A stretch of 64,000 nucleotides of DNA from Pseudoalteromonas luteoviolacea (GTDB lineage Bacteria; Pseudomonadota; Gammaproteobacteria; Enterobacterales; Alteromonadaceae), in NCBI RefSeq assembly GCF_000814765.1, contig NZ_JWIC01000006.1, forward strand, positions 372,001-436,000, written 5' to 3'. Positions 8,386 to 17,146 of the stretch are shown in pieces; position 1 is the first letter of the stretch; each line of letters opens with the position of its first letter. Below the pieces are notes generated by a model. The model searched no databases. It saw only the letters and a program-made list of their open reading frames with translations, and had not been told where the DNA came from. Made by a program: the position numbers and the translations under genes.

Positions 8386-8866
8386 CTTGCAACTGACCCT
8401 CGATGATCTGCTTTAAAGACTCTGGTTTGGTACGTGGTGCATAGCGAGAGAGCAGTTCACCATCTGTACCAATTAAAAACTTAGTGTAATTCCACTTTAT
8501 CGCACGATTCTGTGCAATGCCACGAGTATGTGACTTCAGATAATTAAATAAAGGGTGAGCATCGGGCCCGTTTACTAACGTTTTTTCTGCAATTTTAAAG
8601 CTTAAGTTAAAGTGTGATTGGTAAAACTCTTTAAGCATTTCGTTTTCTAACGGCTCATTTTTACCAAACTGATTACATGGAAATGCAATGATCTCTAGCC
8701 CTTTTTTGTTATATTTACGATACATTTTTTCTAGGGCGGTAAGCTGTGGTGTAAAACTGCATTTGCTGGCTATGTTCACCAAAATAACAGGCCTGTCTTT
8801 TAACGACTTTAAAGCAAGCGTCTCACCTGTAAGTAATTTAACACTGTATCTGTAAATATTTTCCAT
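8351..8866 (-). CDS. Glutathione peroxidase family protein (BtuE/BsaA-like)
   Basis: A 171-residue thiol peroxidase that reduces hydrogen peroxide or lipid hydroperoxides, in bacteria usually with thioredoxin. The catalytic tetrad is visible: C36 in NIASKCSFTPQ, Q66 in FPCNQFGKNEP, and W/N in KWNYTKFLI. It carries cysteine rather than selenocysteine. The C terminus extends 35 bp into ldhA, which is unusual for this pair and implies co-expression of an oxidant-defence enzyme with fermentative lactate dehydrogenase. No signal peptide, so cytoplasmic. Confidence 0.92.
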   Translation of the reverse strand: MENIYRYSVKLLTGETLALKSLKDRPVILVNIASKCSFTPQLTALEKMYRKYNKKGLEIIAFPCNQFGKNEPLENEMLKEFYQSHFNLSFKIAEKTLVNGPDAHPLFNYLKSHTRGIAQNRAIKWNYTKFLIGTDGELLSRYAPRTKPESLKQIIEGQLQDESSTLQFAKI

Positions 8867-9066
8867 GCTGCAAGGTTCCGTGCATATAACGAGTTCTATT
8901 AATGTTCTTCATGTGGCGCTTTTGTATAGTCCACTGACTGCTTTTGAGGTGAAATCCCCTCCATTGTTAAAGCATAGCAGTCATTTTGGTCAATTTTATG
9001 TCAAGTCAGTTTAAAATTAACGGAAAGTACACAATTGCAGGTAGGTTTGATTTTGAATGTAGGAAA

Positions 9067-9086
9067 AGTGCCACGGGTGTGGCACT
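9067..9086 (-). terminator. Terminator after the 3-hydroxyisobutyrate-dehydrogenase-like gene
   Basis: AGTGCCAC and GTGGCACT form an 8-bp stem with a 4-base loop; on the minus strand it is followed by TTTTCCT. It lies just past the stop of the minus-strand gene ending at 9095. Confidence 0.75.
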
Positions 9087-9094
9087 GAAATGGG

Positions 9095-9970
9095 TTAAAC
9101 TAAGCGCTTGAGTAAACTTGAGGTATCCCAGCGGTTTCCGCCCATTTTTTGCACATCAGCATAGAATTGGTCGACTAATGCTGTTAAAGGTAGAGTAGAG
9201 CCATTCTTTTTTGCTTCATCTAGCGCAATAGCTAAGTCTTTTCGCATCCAGTCAACGGCAAAACCATGCTCGTAATGGTCATCCAACATACTCTTATGGC
9301 GGTTTTCCATTTGCCAGCTACCCGCTGCACCTTTTGAAATGACTTCAACAACAGCTTCGCAATCAATATTGGCATTTTGACCAAATTGCAAAGCTTCAGC
9401 GAGGCCTTGAACAACACCTGCAATACAAATTTGATTCATCATTTTTGCTATCTGACCTGAGCCCACATCGCCAAGTAGCTTAGAGAAGCGTGCATAAGTT
9501 GCCATGACGGGCTCAACTTGATCATATATGTCTTTGTTACCACCACACATAATGGTGAGTTGACCGTTAACGGCGCCGGCTTCTCCGCCAGAGACTGGGG
9601 CATCAATAAAACCGATATTTTGAGCTTCACACGCTGAGAACAGCTCGCGAGCAACATCAGCAGATGCTGTGGTGTGGTCAACTAAAATGGTATTTTCTTT
9701 CATTGATTTTAACACGCCGTCTGCACCCGTAGTGACTTCACGCAGATCGTCGTCATTACCTACACATACAAATACAATATCTGCGTTGCTAGCGGCAAGT
9801 GCTGGTGTAGTTGCAAGTTGACCCGAGTATGTGTCTAGCCAAGCCTGTGCTTTGCTCGTAGTACGGTTATATACGGTGACATTATATCCTTGATTTGCTA
9901 AGTGACCAGCCATTGGGAATCCCATTACACCAAGACCAACAAAAGCAACATTTTTTTTATTTGAAGTCAT
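9095..9970 (-). CDS. NAD(P)-dependent beta-hydroxyacid dehydrogenase (3-hydroxyisobutyrate dehydrogenase family)
   Basis: 291 residues, the family's usual length. The N-terminal Rossmann motif VAFVGLGVMGFPMAGHL is followed by the substrate-binding DAPVSGGEAGA and the catalytic lysine in GQIAKMMNQ. Family members oxidise 3-hydroxyisobutyrate or reduce tartronate semialdehyde; the substrate cannot be told from sequence, and no valine or glyoxylate pathway genes are adjacent. It sits alone between the glutathione peroxidase-ldhA pair and a dicarboxylate/amino-acid symporter, with its own terminator, and faces the same way as both. Cytoplasmic. Confidence 0.88.
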   Translation of the reverse strand: MTSNKKNVAFVGLGVMGFPMAGHLANQGYNVTVYNRTTSKAQAWLDTYSGQLATTPALAASNADIVFVCVGNDDDLREVTTGADGVLKSMKENTILVDHTTASADVARELFSACEAQNIGFIDAPVSGGEAGAVNGQLTIMCGGNKDIYDQVEPVMATYARFSKLLGDVGSGQIAKMMNQICIAGVVQGLAEALQFGQNANIDCEAVVEVISKGAAGSWQMENRHKSMLDDHYEHGFAVDWMRKDLAIALDEAKKNGSTLPLTALVDQFYADVQKMGGNRWDTSSLLKRLV

Positions 9971-10082
9971 ATTTTACAATCCAGTTGTGGCGAATGACTC
10001 GATTGTAACTTAAGTAGAGGATTTGTGGCTGAATATTTTGCATGAAGATGTGAATAGGTCATGCTTTTAAATGGAAAAGTTA

Positions 10083-10117
10083 ATGTAGAGTAGCTTCAGT
10101 ATTAAGCTACTCTACAT
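10083..10117 (-). terminator. Terminator after the DAACS symporter gene
   Basis: A perfect 14-bp inverted repeat, ATGTAGAGTAGCTT with AAGCTACTCTACAT and a 7-base spacer, lies 9 bp past the stop of the symporter gene. On the minus strand it runs into AACTTTTCC. Confidence 0.75.
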
Positions 10118-10126
10118 GTTATGCAG

Positions 10127-11461
10127 TTAAGATTTGGTTGTACTTAAGTTTTCCTCAAGCTCTTTTGCTGCATTTGGGTCATTAAATACTGAGTGATCTA
10201 ATTCACCTTCAGATTTAGCGACAACGCAAGTTACCATACAATCACCAGTGACATTCACAGCGGTGCGGGTCATATCTAATAATCTATCTACACCCATGAT
10301 AATGGCGATGCCCTCTACAGGCAGACCAACTTGGTTTAACACCATTGCCAGCATGATTAATCCAACGCCAGGCACACCGGCTGTTCCTACAGATGCTAAT
10401 GTCGCGGTTAAAATAACCATGAGGTAATCACTTAAGGTTAAGTCTACAGCAAATACCTGCGCGATGAACACGGTTGCGACACCTTGCATGATTGCGGTGC
10501 CATCCATATTAATGGTCGCACCAAGTGGTACCGTGAAAGACGCCACAGAGTTTTTTGCACCCAGCTTTTTAGTTGCAGTCTCTAGCGTAACTGGCATGGT
10601 TGCACTTGAACTCGAAGTACTAAACGCAAACATACAGGCATCTTTCATTTTCGTTAAGAAAATGATTGGATTGAGACCTGTTAGGGTCTTAAGCAAAACG
10701 GCGTAATTGACAAGTGCATGGAAGAACAGTGCCGCGACAACCACTAAGAAGTATTTACCCAGTTCGACAATGAGCCCCATTTGAATATCAGTAAATAGCT
10801 TAGCCATTAAACAAAATACACCATAAGGCGCTAAGTTCATCAGCAAGGTAACCAGTTTAAGGATAACGGTATTTAAGTCATCAAATACAGCTGCAACGCG
10901 CTTACCTGGTTCACCACTGAGTGCCATCGCGATACCGAAAAGCAGGGCAAACACGATGACTTGTAACATATTGCCACTGGCCATTGCGTCAATCGGGTTG
11001 GTTGGGAACATACCAATGATGACTTGCGCAAGCGTTGGCGCTTCTTTGGCATCAAAGCTGCTTGTTGTTGGCATATCAATGCCAGCACCTGGGCTAACTA
11101 ACAGTGCTAGGGAAATCGCAACAGTGATGGCAATGGCTGTAGTCGTTAGATAGAGTAAAATCGATTTTCCGCCTAAACGACCTAACTTTTTGGGGTCACT
11201 TAAACTGCATGTTCCACAGACCAGTGATATAAATACCAAAGGTACGACTAGCATCTTTAAACTTGCTATAAAAATCTGTCCGCCAACGTGGAATATCCCA
11301 TCGACGAAAAAGCCTCTAACAGGAAATTCCGCAAACCCTAGTGGGATTAGAAACTCTGGTTCACCTGCAAGGATTTGCTGCAGAATTATACCGACACCAA
11401 TACCCGCAATCATGGCTATCATGATACGGGTTGTGAGGCTAAATTTATTTTTATCAGTCAT
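10127..11461 (-). CDS. Dicarboxylate/amino acid:cation symporter (DAACS family)
   Basis: A 444-residue inner-membrane carrier with about eight helices and two re-entrant hairpins. Family hallmarks are clear: the serine-rich HP1 tip SSSSAT, the TM7 motif NMDGT, the HP2 segment GTAGVPG and, in TM8, DRLLDMTRTAVNVTGD with the arginine and aspartate that bind substrate carboxylates and amino groups. It imports glutamate, aspartate or C4-dicarboxylates with Na+ or H+. The TM8 D...R...N.TGD pattern is that of amino-acid carriers of the family, but the substrate is not certain. Monocistronic with its own terminator; divergent from the Ig-repeat lipoprotein. Confidence 0.9.
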   Translation of the reverse strand: MTDKNKFSLTTRIMIAMIAGIGVGIILQQILAGEPEFLIPLGFAEFPVRGFFVDGIFHVGGQIFIASLKMLVVPLVFISLVCGTCSLSDPKKLGRLGGKSILLYLTTTAIAITVAISLALLVSPGAGIDMPTTSSFDAKEAPTLAQVIIGMFPTNPIDAMASGNMLQVIVFALLFGIAMALSGEPGKRVAAVFDDLNTVILKLVTLLMNLAPYGVFCLMAKLFTDIQMGLIVELGKYFLVVVAALFFHALVNYAVLLKTLTGLNPIIFLTKMKDACMFAFSTSSSSATMPVTLETATKKLGAKNSVASFTVPLGATINMDGTAIMQGVATVFIAQVFAVDLTLSDYLMVILTATLASVGTAGVPGVGLIMLAMVLNQVGLPVEGIAIIMGVDRLLDMTRTAVNVTGDCMVTCVVAKSEGELDHSVFNDPNAAKELEENLSTTKS

Positions 11462-11638
11462 TGTTTTGGAGACGCCCTAAAACTTCTTGTTGTTAAAATG
11501 GTTATAGCCTAACAGGATGGCTCAAAATGAACAAAAAAAATTGTCTTCTACTACGAAAAAATTGTGATGTTTTGTCTGGTTTTGAGTTAACATTGTGCAA
11601 ATAACTCTAATTTTAAATTGTGCGAGGGAGAACTGCGG

Positions 11639-14600
11639 ATGTTTTCAATGCGTTGGTTTAGCACCATATTTATGATATTCCTTCTAACAGCCTGTGGCGG
11701 AGGTGGCTCAATTGAGAAAAGCTCCTCTGGTGACGGCGGTACTGATACAGACGATTATGCACTTGCATTAAGTCTTAACTCTCCAAGTGGTTCTTCCGAG
11801 CTAAGTGTTTCAAATCCGATTCAAGTTCAGGCCAAAGTAACCAAAGATGGTCAAGCTCAAGCTGATAGGTTAGTCAAATTTGTTGGGGATGAATTCTCTG
11901 AATTTAATGGCTCGTCATCAGTTCTAACCAATAGTGAAGGTATTGCTATTGTTGGCATCGTTGCAAACAGTAACCAAGGGGCAGGTGCCATAACCGCATC
12001 TTTTGATGTGAATAGCCAAACTCTTACCCAAAGTATCGAATACGCAGCGATGGGCGATGGGGGCATTCAAATTGCACTTGAGTTTAAAGATGCCAGTGGT
12101 AATGAAATCAATACTGAAAACAAACTGGCTGGAGAAAATGCGGCAACAGTGATGGCGACTTTGACAAATAATGGAGTCGCTCTATCTAACCAGTTATTGA
12201 CCTTCACATTTGACGAACTGATCAGCACAACCAGCAATGGTAAAATCGTCACGAACGCCAATGGTCAAGCCAGTGTGCAAGTTAATGCCACGCAGCAAGT
12301 TGGTGCGGGGACTATTTCTGTCACTTATGAAGATGCGTCAACAGCCTTAAATTTTGCGTCTGATGGTTATGAGTTCTTCAATCGGCAAGTTTATGATTTG
12401 TCTGTTGTGGGATTAGACGCGCAAGGTCAAGAAACCAGTGAGTTATCTCTTAATACACCAATCGCTATTCGCGCCACGTTGACGCTTAATGGTAAGCCTG
12501 TCGCTGATGAGCCACTCACGTTCAGTGTTGATAAAGCACTTATCGGCACTGTGACAAACGTATTGAAGACAGACAGTAACGGTTCTGTGACATTCAACCT
12601 AATTGATAATAATGAATCTGGTGTGGGGGTATTAAATGTATCCTTTGATGCGCCTGGCGATGTTGAAGATGTGTCTTCCGCATTTAGCTTTGAAAGTGAA
12701 GGAGATGGCGGTTTACAGCTGGGTGTATCTATTACAGATTCAAACGGTGCGGTTATCTCTGATCAAAACAGGCTTGGTACAGGAAAAAATGGCTCTGTCA
12801 CAATCTTGCTTGAAGATAACGGTCAGCCTTTGTCCGACGTGATAGTGACTGTAAATGGAGGTACTAAAGCGGTAACAATTCCTTCAGATGGCAAAGTGGC
12901 GACTAATCAACAGGGGAAAGCGATTTTGACACTTGTGCCTAATACGTTGTCTGGCGTTGATACACTGACTGTAACTTATGCGACTGAGTCAGAAACGGTG
13001 ACTCGTACTGTAAATTATCATTCTAATGGTGATGAATTTTTCGGTATAGAAAAGTATGAAATTGCACTTACTGGTGAAACCGCAAGCGGTGCAACTTCAA
13101 ATCAGTTGTCATTTTCGAACCCACTTACAGTCCGTGCTTTATTGACGCTCAACGGCTCGCCTGTATCTGGTCAAAACATCAATTTCACGGTTAATGACAA
13201 AGGCTTGTTATCGAGCAGTGTTTTGGAAACTGGTACGGACGGCTTTGCTGCGGTGGTATTAAGTGAAAACAATGTTGATGGTGCGGGGGTTGTCACTGCA
13301 ACTTATACGACAGAAGATAATGTCGTTATCACGAAGGCGTTTAATTTTATCAGTGCCGGTGACGGTGGATTGCAAATGACGTTGACGGTTAACGACCAAA
13401 CCACTGATAAAAACCCGATAAGTCAACAAAATCCGCTTAACGGCACGACTCGAGGCATGATTGAAGTTACGCTTTCTAATAATGGCACTTTGGTGAGCGG
13501 AGCAATTGTTAACGTGGCCGCTGGTGGAAAAGCAGTAACGGTACCTTCAGATGGGCAAGCCGTGACCCAATCCAATGGGCAAGCATCTTTAGAGCTTGTC
13601 GCTAATAAAGAGACTGGCATAGGTCAACTGTCTGCTACTTATACCGATCCGGTCACCTCGGAGACTGTAACTGAGCAGTATATCTATTATTCAGAGGGAG
13701 ATCCTGACTTCAGTGACTCTGAGTTTGAGTTATCAATTGTTGCACGCAACGCCTCGGGCATTGAATCGAACGAGCTATCAGGTGACTCTGAATTGACGCT
13801 AAGTGCGACTCTATTACAAAACGGTTCTGCGTTTGAAAATCAGCTAATCCAATTTTCAGTCAATGAATTTGGTACTTTAGACCCTCAATCTGGCTCTGTT
13901 TTAACAAATTCATCTGGCGTTGCCGTTATTAAGTTAAAAGACAATTCGGTACAAGGGGCGGGCAGAGTGACTGCCACGTTTACCTCAAGCAGTGGCGTGA
14001 ATGTATCACGCAGTTTCAACTTTAATAGCCAAGGCGATGGCGGCTTACTATTGGTTATTGAGTCAATCATAGGTAGTAACGGCCAGGCAATTTCACAAGA
14101 TAATGTGATTAGCAAAGACCAAATAGGCGTAGTCACAGCACGGTTGACGGAAGATGGGCAACCGGTGACCAAGTCACTGGTTACGTTCACGGTAGATGAC
14201 GTTGCAACTATGGATCCGGAAAGTGGACGTGCAGAGACTGATAGTGAAGGTAGGGCTCAGGTTAATTTATTGACAACACGTGTTGCGGGTGTCGGTGAAG
14301 TCTTTGCTGAGTATGAAGGACTGAGAACGAACAATGCCTTGTTCCACTCTAAAGGTGATGCTGAAACGATAGATGGCAATTACAGTTTTGATATTCAGTT
14401 GCTGACAGGTTGTAACGATGATTGGGATTCGGTTCGAAATGATATCAATAACCCGATAGATCCCATTACTGGCGGTTGTACTATTGTGACAAGTGTAGAT
14501 TCAAGTGTGATCCCTGAGTTATTTATTCGCATAACACCTGTAACAGATGATGCAGAAGACGTTGACAATCAAATCATTGAAATCACCACTGATAAAGGGC

Positions 14601-16891
14601 AGGTGTTGCCTAGTTCAGGTAAAGTACTCACAGATGTCAATGGAATTGCGTTACTGAAATTACAGCCCGGCGACAGTGACGGTGCTGGGACAATTAGTGT
14701 GAGTTTTGATAATGAAACAGCCACGGAGAACTTCTCCGTGGGTATACAAGAATTGTATTTGCAGTTGACAGCAGAATTACCATCTTCGCCAACGTCTGAG
14801 CAACCTCTGCCTGAATTAGATTCAGGTGACAGCTTCATTATTACGGCGCAAGTTTATACGGATGAAGCATTGACTCAACTGTATCAACAACCCGTTGATA
14901 TTGGCTTTTCGTCAATTTGTGCAAGCCAACAGCCAGCTGGCACATTAGCTACAATTGACAGTCCTGTTCGTTCGCAAGCTGGTGTGGCAACTTCAACGTA
15001 TAGAGCAAGTGGTTGTAATGGTAATGATACAATCACAGCGAGTATCTCAGCTGCTGATCCAGCCAGTTATGCATTCTTCGTTAATACTGCACCTGTGCAG
15101 TCATTGAAGTTTATAAGTGCAAGTAACCGCTTTATCGGCCTACCACCGGCAACAGGAGGTGTACCGGTAACATCTACGATTACATTCCAGTTGATTGATA
15201 CTGACGATAACCCGTTGCGTCAAAAGCAAATTGAATTTAGATTTGCGGATTTGACTGGGGAAGCGACTTTAAATACGTATAAAGGCAACACAGACAGCAA
15301 TGGTGAGGCAAAGACCTTAATTGAAGGCGGTGTGGTCCCTGGTGGGCTGGTTGTTGAAGCGTGTTACCTGCCAGATGATGCTATCGAAGCCGCAGCGCAA
15401 AACCTGCAATTTCCTACCTGCTGGCAGTCGAAGATTGACCAATGTACAGCCGATCCTAGCCTAGAGTTTTGTGAGTTACCAGATAACTTATCTAACGGGT
15501 TTACGCTTATCCCAGCTGGAGATCAAGTCAATGCGGTTTCCTCTGGTGTTATATTATCGTCGGGTGTGCCTGACCAAGATAGTTTTGATGCAGCGCCGGA
15601 CAAGTTTATTCTTAATACTCAAAACTATATAGGTGTCACGGCAAATATTAGCGTTTTCTTTGGCGATCAGTTTAATCAGCTCTCTAAAGATGACCTAGTT
15701 GCAAATGTGCAAGCTGAAGCGGGGGTTATCGGCAATATTGACGGTTCAGGTGGTGATGAATCTTATCAATGCTTTGCGGATAAAGGGCGTTGCCAAGTGC
15801 AATGGCGCTCTCAAGGTGAATTGCCATTTACGGACCCTAAATGGCTTAACCGAATCGGTGATGTGTGTGACACTTATAAAGGTGCCCCTGTGCCATGTAT
15901 AGGAGACTATCCAGAGACAGTGACCGACGGTGGTGTAACTAGAACAGTGGTGCGCGGTGCGCGTGTGACGATACTTGCGACAGCAAAAGGGCAAGAAAAT
16001 TTCCACGATAAGCCGTCTACAGATACGATACCACGCAAGAATGGCCTATTTGATATTGGTGAGTTTCAGCCGCTGAATGATGATTTACCTGAAGCGTTTG
16101 CCGACTTTAATGGTAATAACCAATTTGATGCGGTTGATTGTGTAGCAAATAATGACGACCCAGCTACAGATCCTTGTGAGCCAACACTGAGTAACGGTGG
16201 ACACAACGAATTTTATTTAGATGCCAACAATAATGGCGTGTACGATGGGCTGCCGGATGACCCTACAATGGGCATATACAATGGTTTACTGTGTGGTCAG
16301 GCTGCTGAAGTAGCTGGACAGTGCAGTAAGGATTTAGTCGATATTAGGAAACAATTTGAAATTGTTGCGTCAAGCGATGTGGTTTATACGCGTTTTGTCG
16401 TCAATAAATCTCATATTGATGGTGGAACCTGTAGCAACGATGTCGGTAGAATTGATCCTGGAGATCTAGATTCAGACATTGTGACTTTCCCTAAGGAAGG
16501 TTTATTTGGGCTAGAGGACACTGAAAATGCCAATTATTGTGATATTGATGGCATCATGCTCGGCGACTTTGATAATGATAATGAGAATGAAACTGACTCA
16601 GTCACGGTTGAAATTTACTTTTCAGATTTATATGGCAACTCATTGCCTGAAGGAACTGAAATTAACATCGCTACAACCAATGGCGTAGTAAATATCATTG
16701 AATTATCTAGTACTGTATACTCTAGTGGTGGCTTTGACCGTGGTAAAGCGGTTGTTCAAGTGACGCCAGAGACGTCAGCGAATAGCCAAGATACTGGTAA
16801 CTTAACGATTACGTTTGAAATTCCCAGTCCATCGGATGATGGAGAAACTATCACGAGAACCAAGTCAATAATTATCCAAGACAACGGTTAA
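11639..16891 (+). CDS. Giant Ig-repeat surface lipoprotein
   Basis: A 1750-residue lipoprotein starting at the ATG that follows GAGGGAGA. The signal peptide ends in the lipobox LLTAC, with the lipid-modified cysteine at residue 19, then a Gly/Ser linker. From about residue 40 to 1000 there are roughly nine tandem bacterial Ig-like (invasin type) domains of about 110 residues. Their boundaries alternate between a GDGG(L/I)Q motif (about 139, 355, 575, 799) and an EFF...Y(D/E)(L/I)S-type motif (about 244, 465, 688). The C-terminal third is different: cysteine-containing and with Asp/Asn-rich, calcium-loop-like stretches (DFNGNNQFD near 1488, DANNNGVYDG near 1528, DFDNDNENETD near 1641). Likely a cell-surface adhesin or structural protein. 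Monocistronic, with a strong terminator. Confidence 0.85.
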   Translation: MFSMRWFSTIFMIFLLTACGGGGSIEKSSSGDGGTDTDDYALALSLNSPSGSSELSVSNPIQVQAKVTKDGQAQADRLVKFVGDEFSEFNGSSSVLTNSEGIAIVGIVANSNQGAGAITASFDVNSQTLTQSIEYAAMGDGGIQIALEFKDASGNEINTENKLAGENAATVMATLTNNGVALSNQLLTFTFDELISTTSNGKIVTNANGQASVQVNATQQVGAGTISVTYEDASTALNFASDGYEFFNRQVYDLSVVGLDAQGQETSELSLNTPIAIRATLTLNGKPVADEPLTFSVDKALIGTVTNVLKTDSNGSVTFNLIDNNESGVGVLNVSFDAPGDVEDVSSAFSFESEGDGGLQLGVSITDSNGAVISDQNRLGTGKNGSVTILLEDNGQPLSDVIVTVNGGTKAVTIPSDGKVATNQQGKAILTLVPNTLSGVDTLTVTYATESETVTRTVNYHSNGDEFFGIEKYEIALTGETASGATSNQLSFSNPLTVRALLTLNGSPVSGQNINFTVNDKGLLSSSVLETGTDGFAAVVLSENNVDGAGVVTATYTTEDNVVITKAFNFISAGDGGLQMTLTVNDQTTDKNPISQQNPLNGTTRGMIEVTLSNNGTLVSGAIVNVAAGGKAVTVPSDGQAVTQSNGQASLELVANKETGIGQLSATYTDPVTSETVTEQYIYYSEGDPDFSDSEFELSIVARNASGIESNELSGDSELTLSATLLQNGSAFENQLIQFSVNEFGTLDPQSGSVLTNSSGVAVIKLKDNSVQGAGRVTATFTSSSGVNVSRSFNFNSQGDGGLLLVIESIIGSNGQAISQDNVISKDQIGVVTARLTEDGQPVTKSLVTFTVDDVATMDPESGRAETDSEGRAQVNLLTTRVAGVGEVFAEYEGLRTNNALFHSKGDAETIDGNYSFDIQLLTGCNDDWDSVRNDINNPIDPITGGCTIVTSVDSSVIPELFIRITPVTDDAEDVDNQIIEITTDKGQVLPSSGKVLTDVNGIALLKLQPGDSDGAGTISVSFDNETATENFSVGIQELYLQLTAELPSSPTSEQPLPELDSGDSFIITAQVYTDEALTQLYQQPVDIGFSSICASQQPAGTLATIDSPVRSQAGVATSTYRASGCNGNDTITASISAADPASYAFFVNTAPVQSLKFISASNRFIGLPPATGGVPVTSTITFQLIDTDDNPLRQKQIEFRFADLTGEATLNTYKGNTDSNGEAKTLIEGGVVPGGLVVEACYLPDDAIEAAAQNLQFPTCWQSKIDQCTADPSLEFCELPDNLSNGFTLIPAGDQVNAVSSGVILSSGVPDQDSFDAAPDKFILNTQNYIGVTANISVFFGDQFNQLSKDDLVANVQAEAGVIGNIDGSGGDESYQCFADKGRCQVQWRSQGELPFTDPKWLNRIGDVCDTYKGAPVPCIGDYPETVTDGGVTRTVVRGARVTILATAKGQENFHDKPSTDTIPRKNGLFDIGEFQPLNDDLPEAFADFNGNNQFDAVDCVANNDDPATDPCEPTLSNGGHNEFYLDANNNGVYDGLPDDPTMGIYNGLLCGQAAEVAGQCSKDLVDIRKQFEIVASSDVVYTRFVVNKSHIDGGTCSNDVGRIDPGDLDSDIVTFPKEGLFGLEDTENANYCDIDGIMLGDFDNDNENETDSVTVEIYFSDLYGNSLPEGTEINIATTNGVVNIIELSSTVYSSGGFDRGKAVVQVTPETSANSQDTGNLTITFEIPSPSDDGETITRTKSIIIQDNG

Positions 16892-16902
16892 GATTGTGAG
16901 TG

Positions 16903-16930
16903 AAAAGGGCCTTTTTTAAGGCCCTTTTTT
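16903..16930 (+). terminator. Terminator after the Ig-repeat lipoprotein
   Basis: AAAAGGGCCTT and AAGGCCCTTTT form an 11-bp stem with a TTTT loop and a following T run, 11 bp after the stop codon. Confidence 0.9.
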
Positions 16931-17146
16931 ATTAACGCTTGAATTTCCTCATATATCCGCTATATTCGCCTTTTTAATGAGTCCAGAGATGCAATTGAGC
17001 AAAATAGCAGCAAACATTGCTTAATAAATCGCTGTTCAGATAAAAGTTAGAATGAAAAGCTTGTAACAATAGGTGTTTGTGGATATACCTATAAATAATA
17101 ACGCCCAATGGGGCACAACAGACAGAATTAGTCAAAATAGGCAAAT

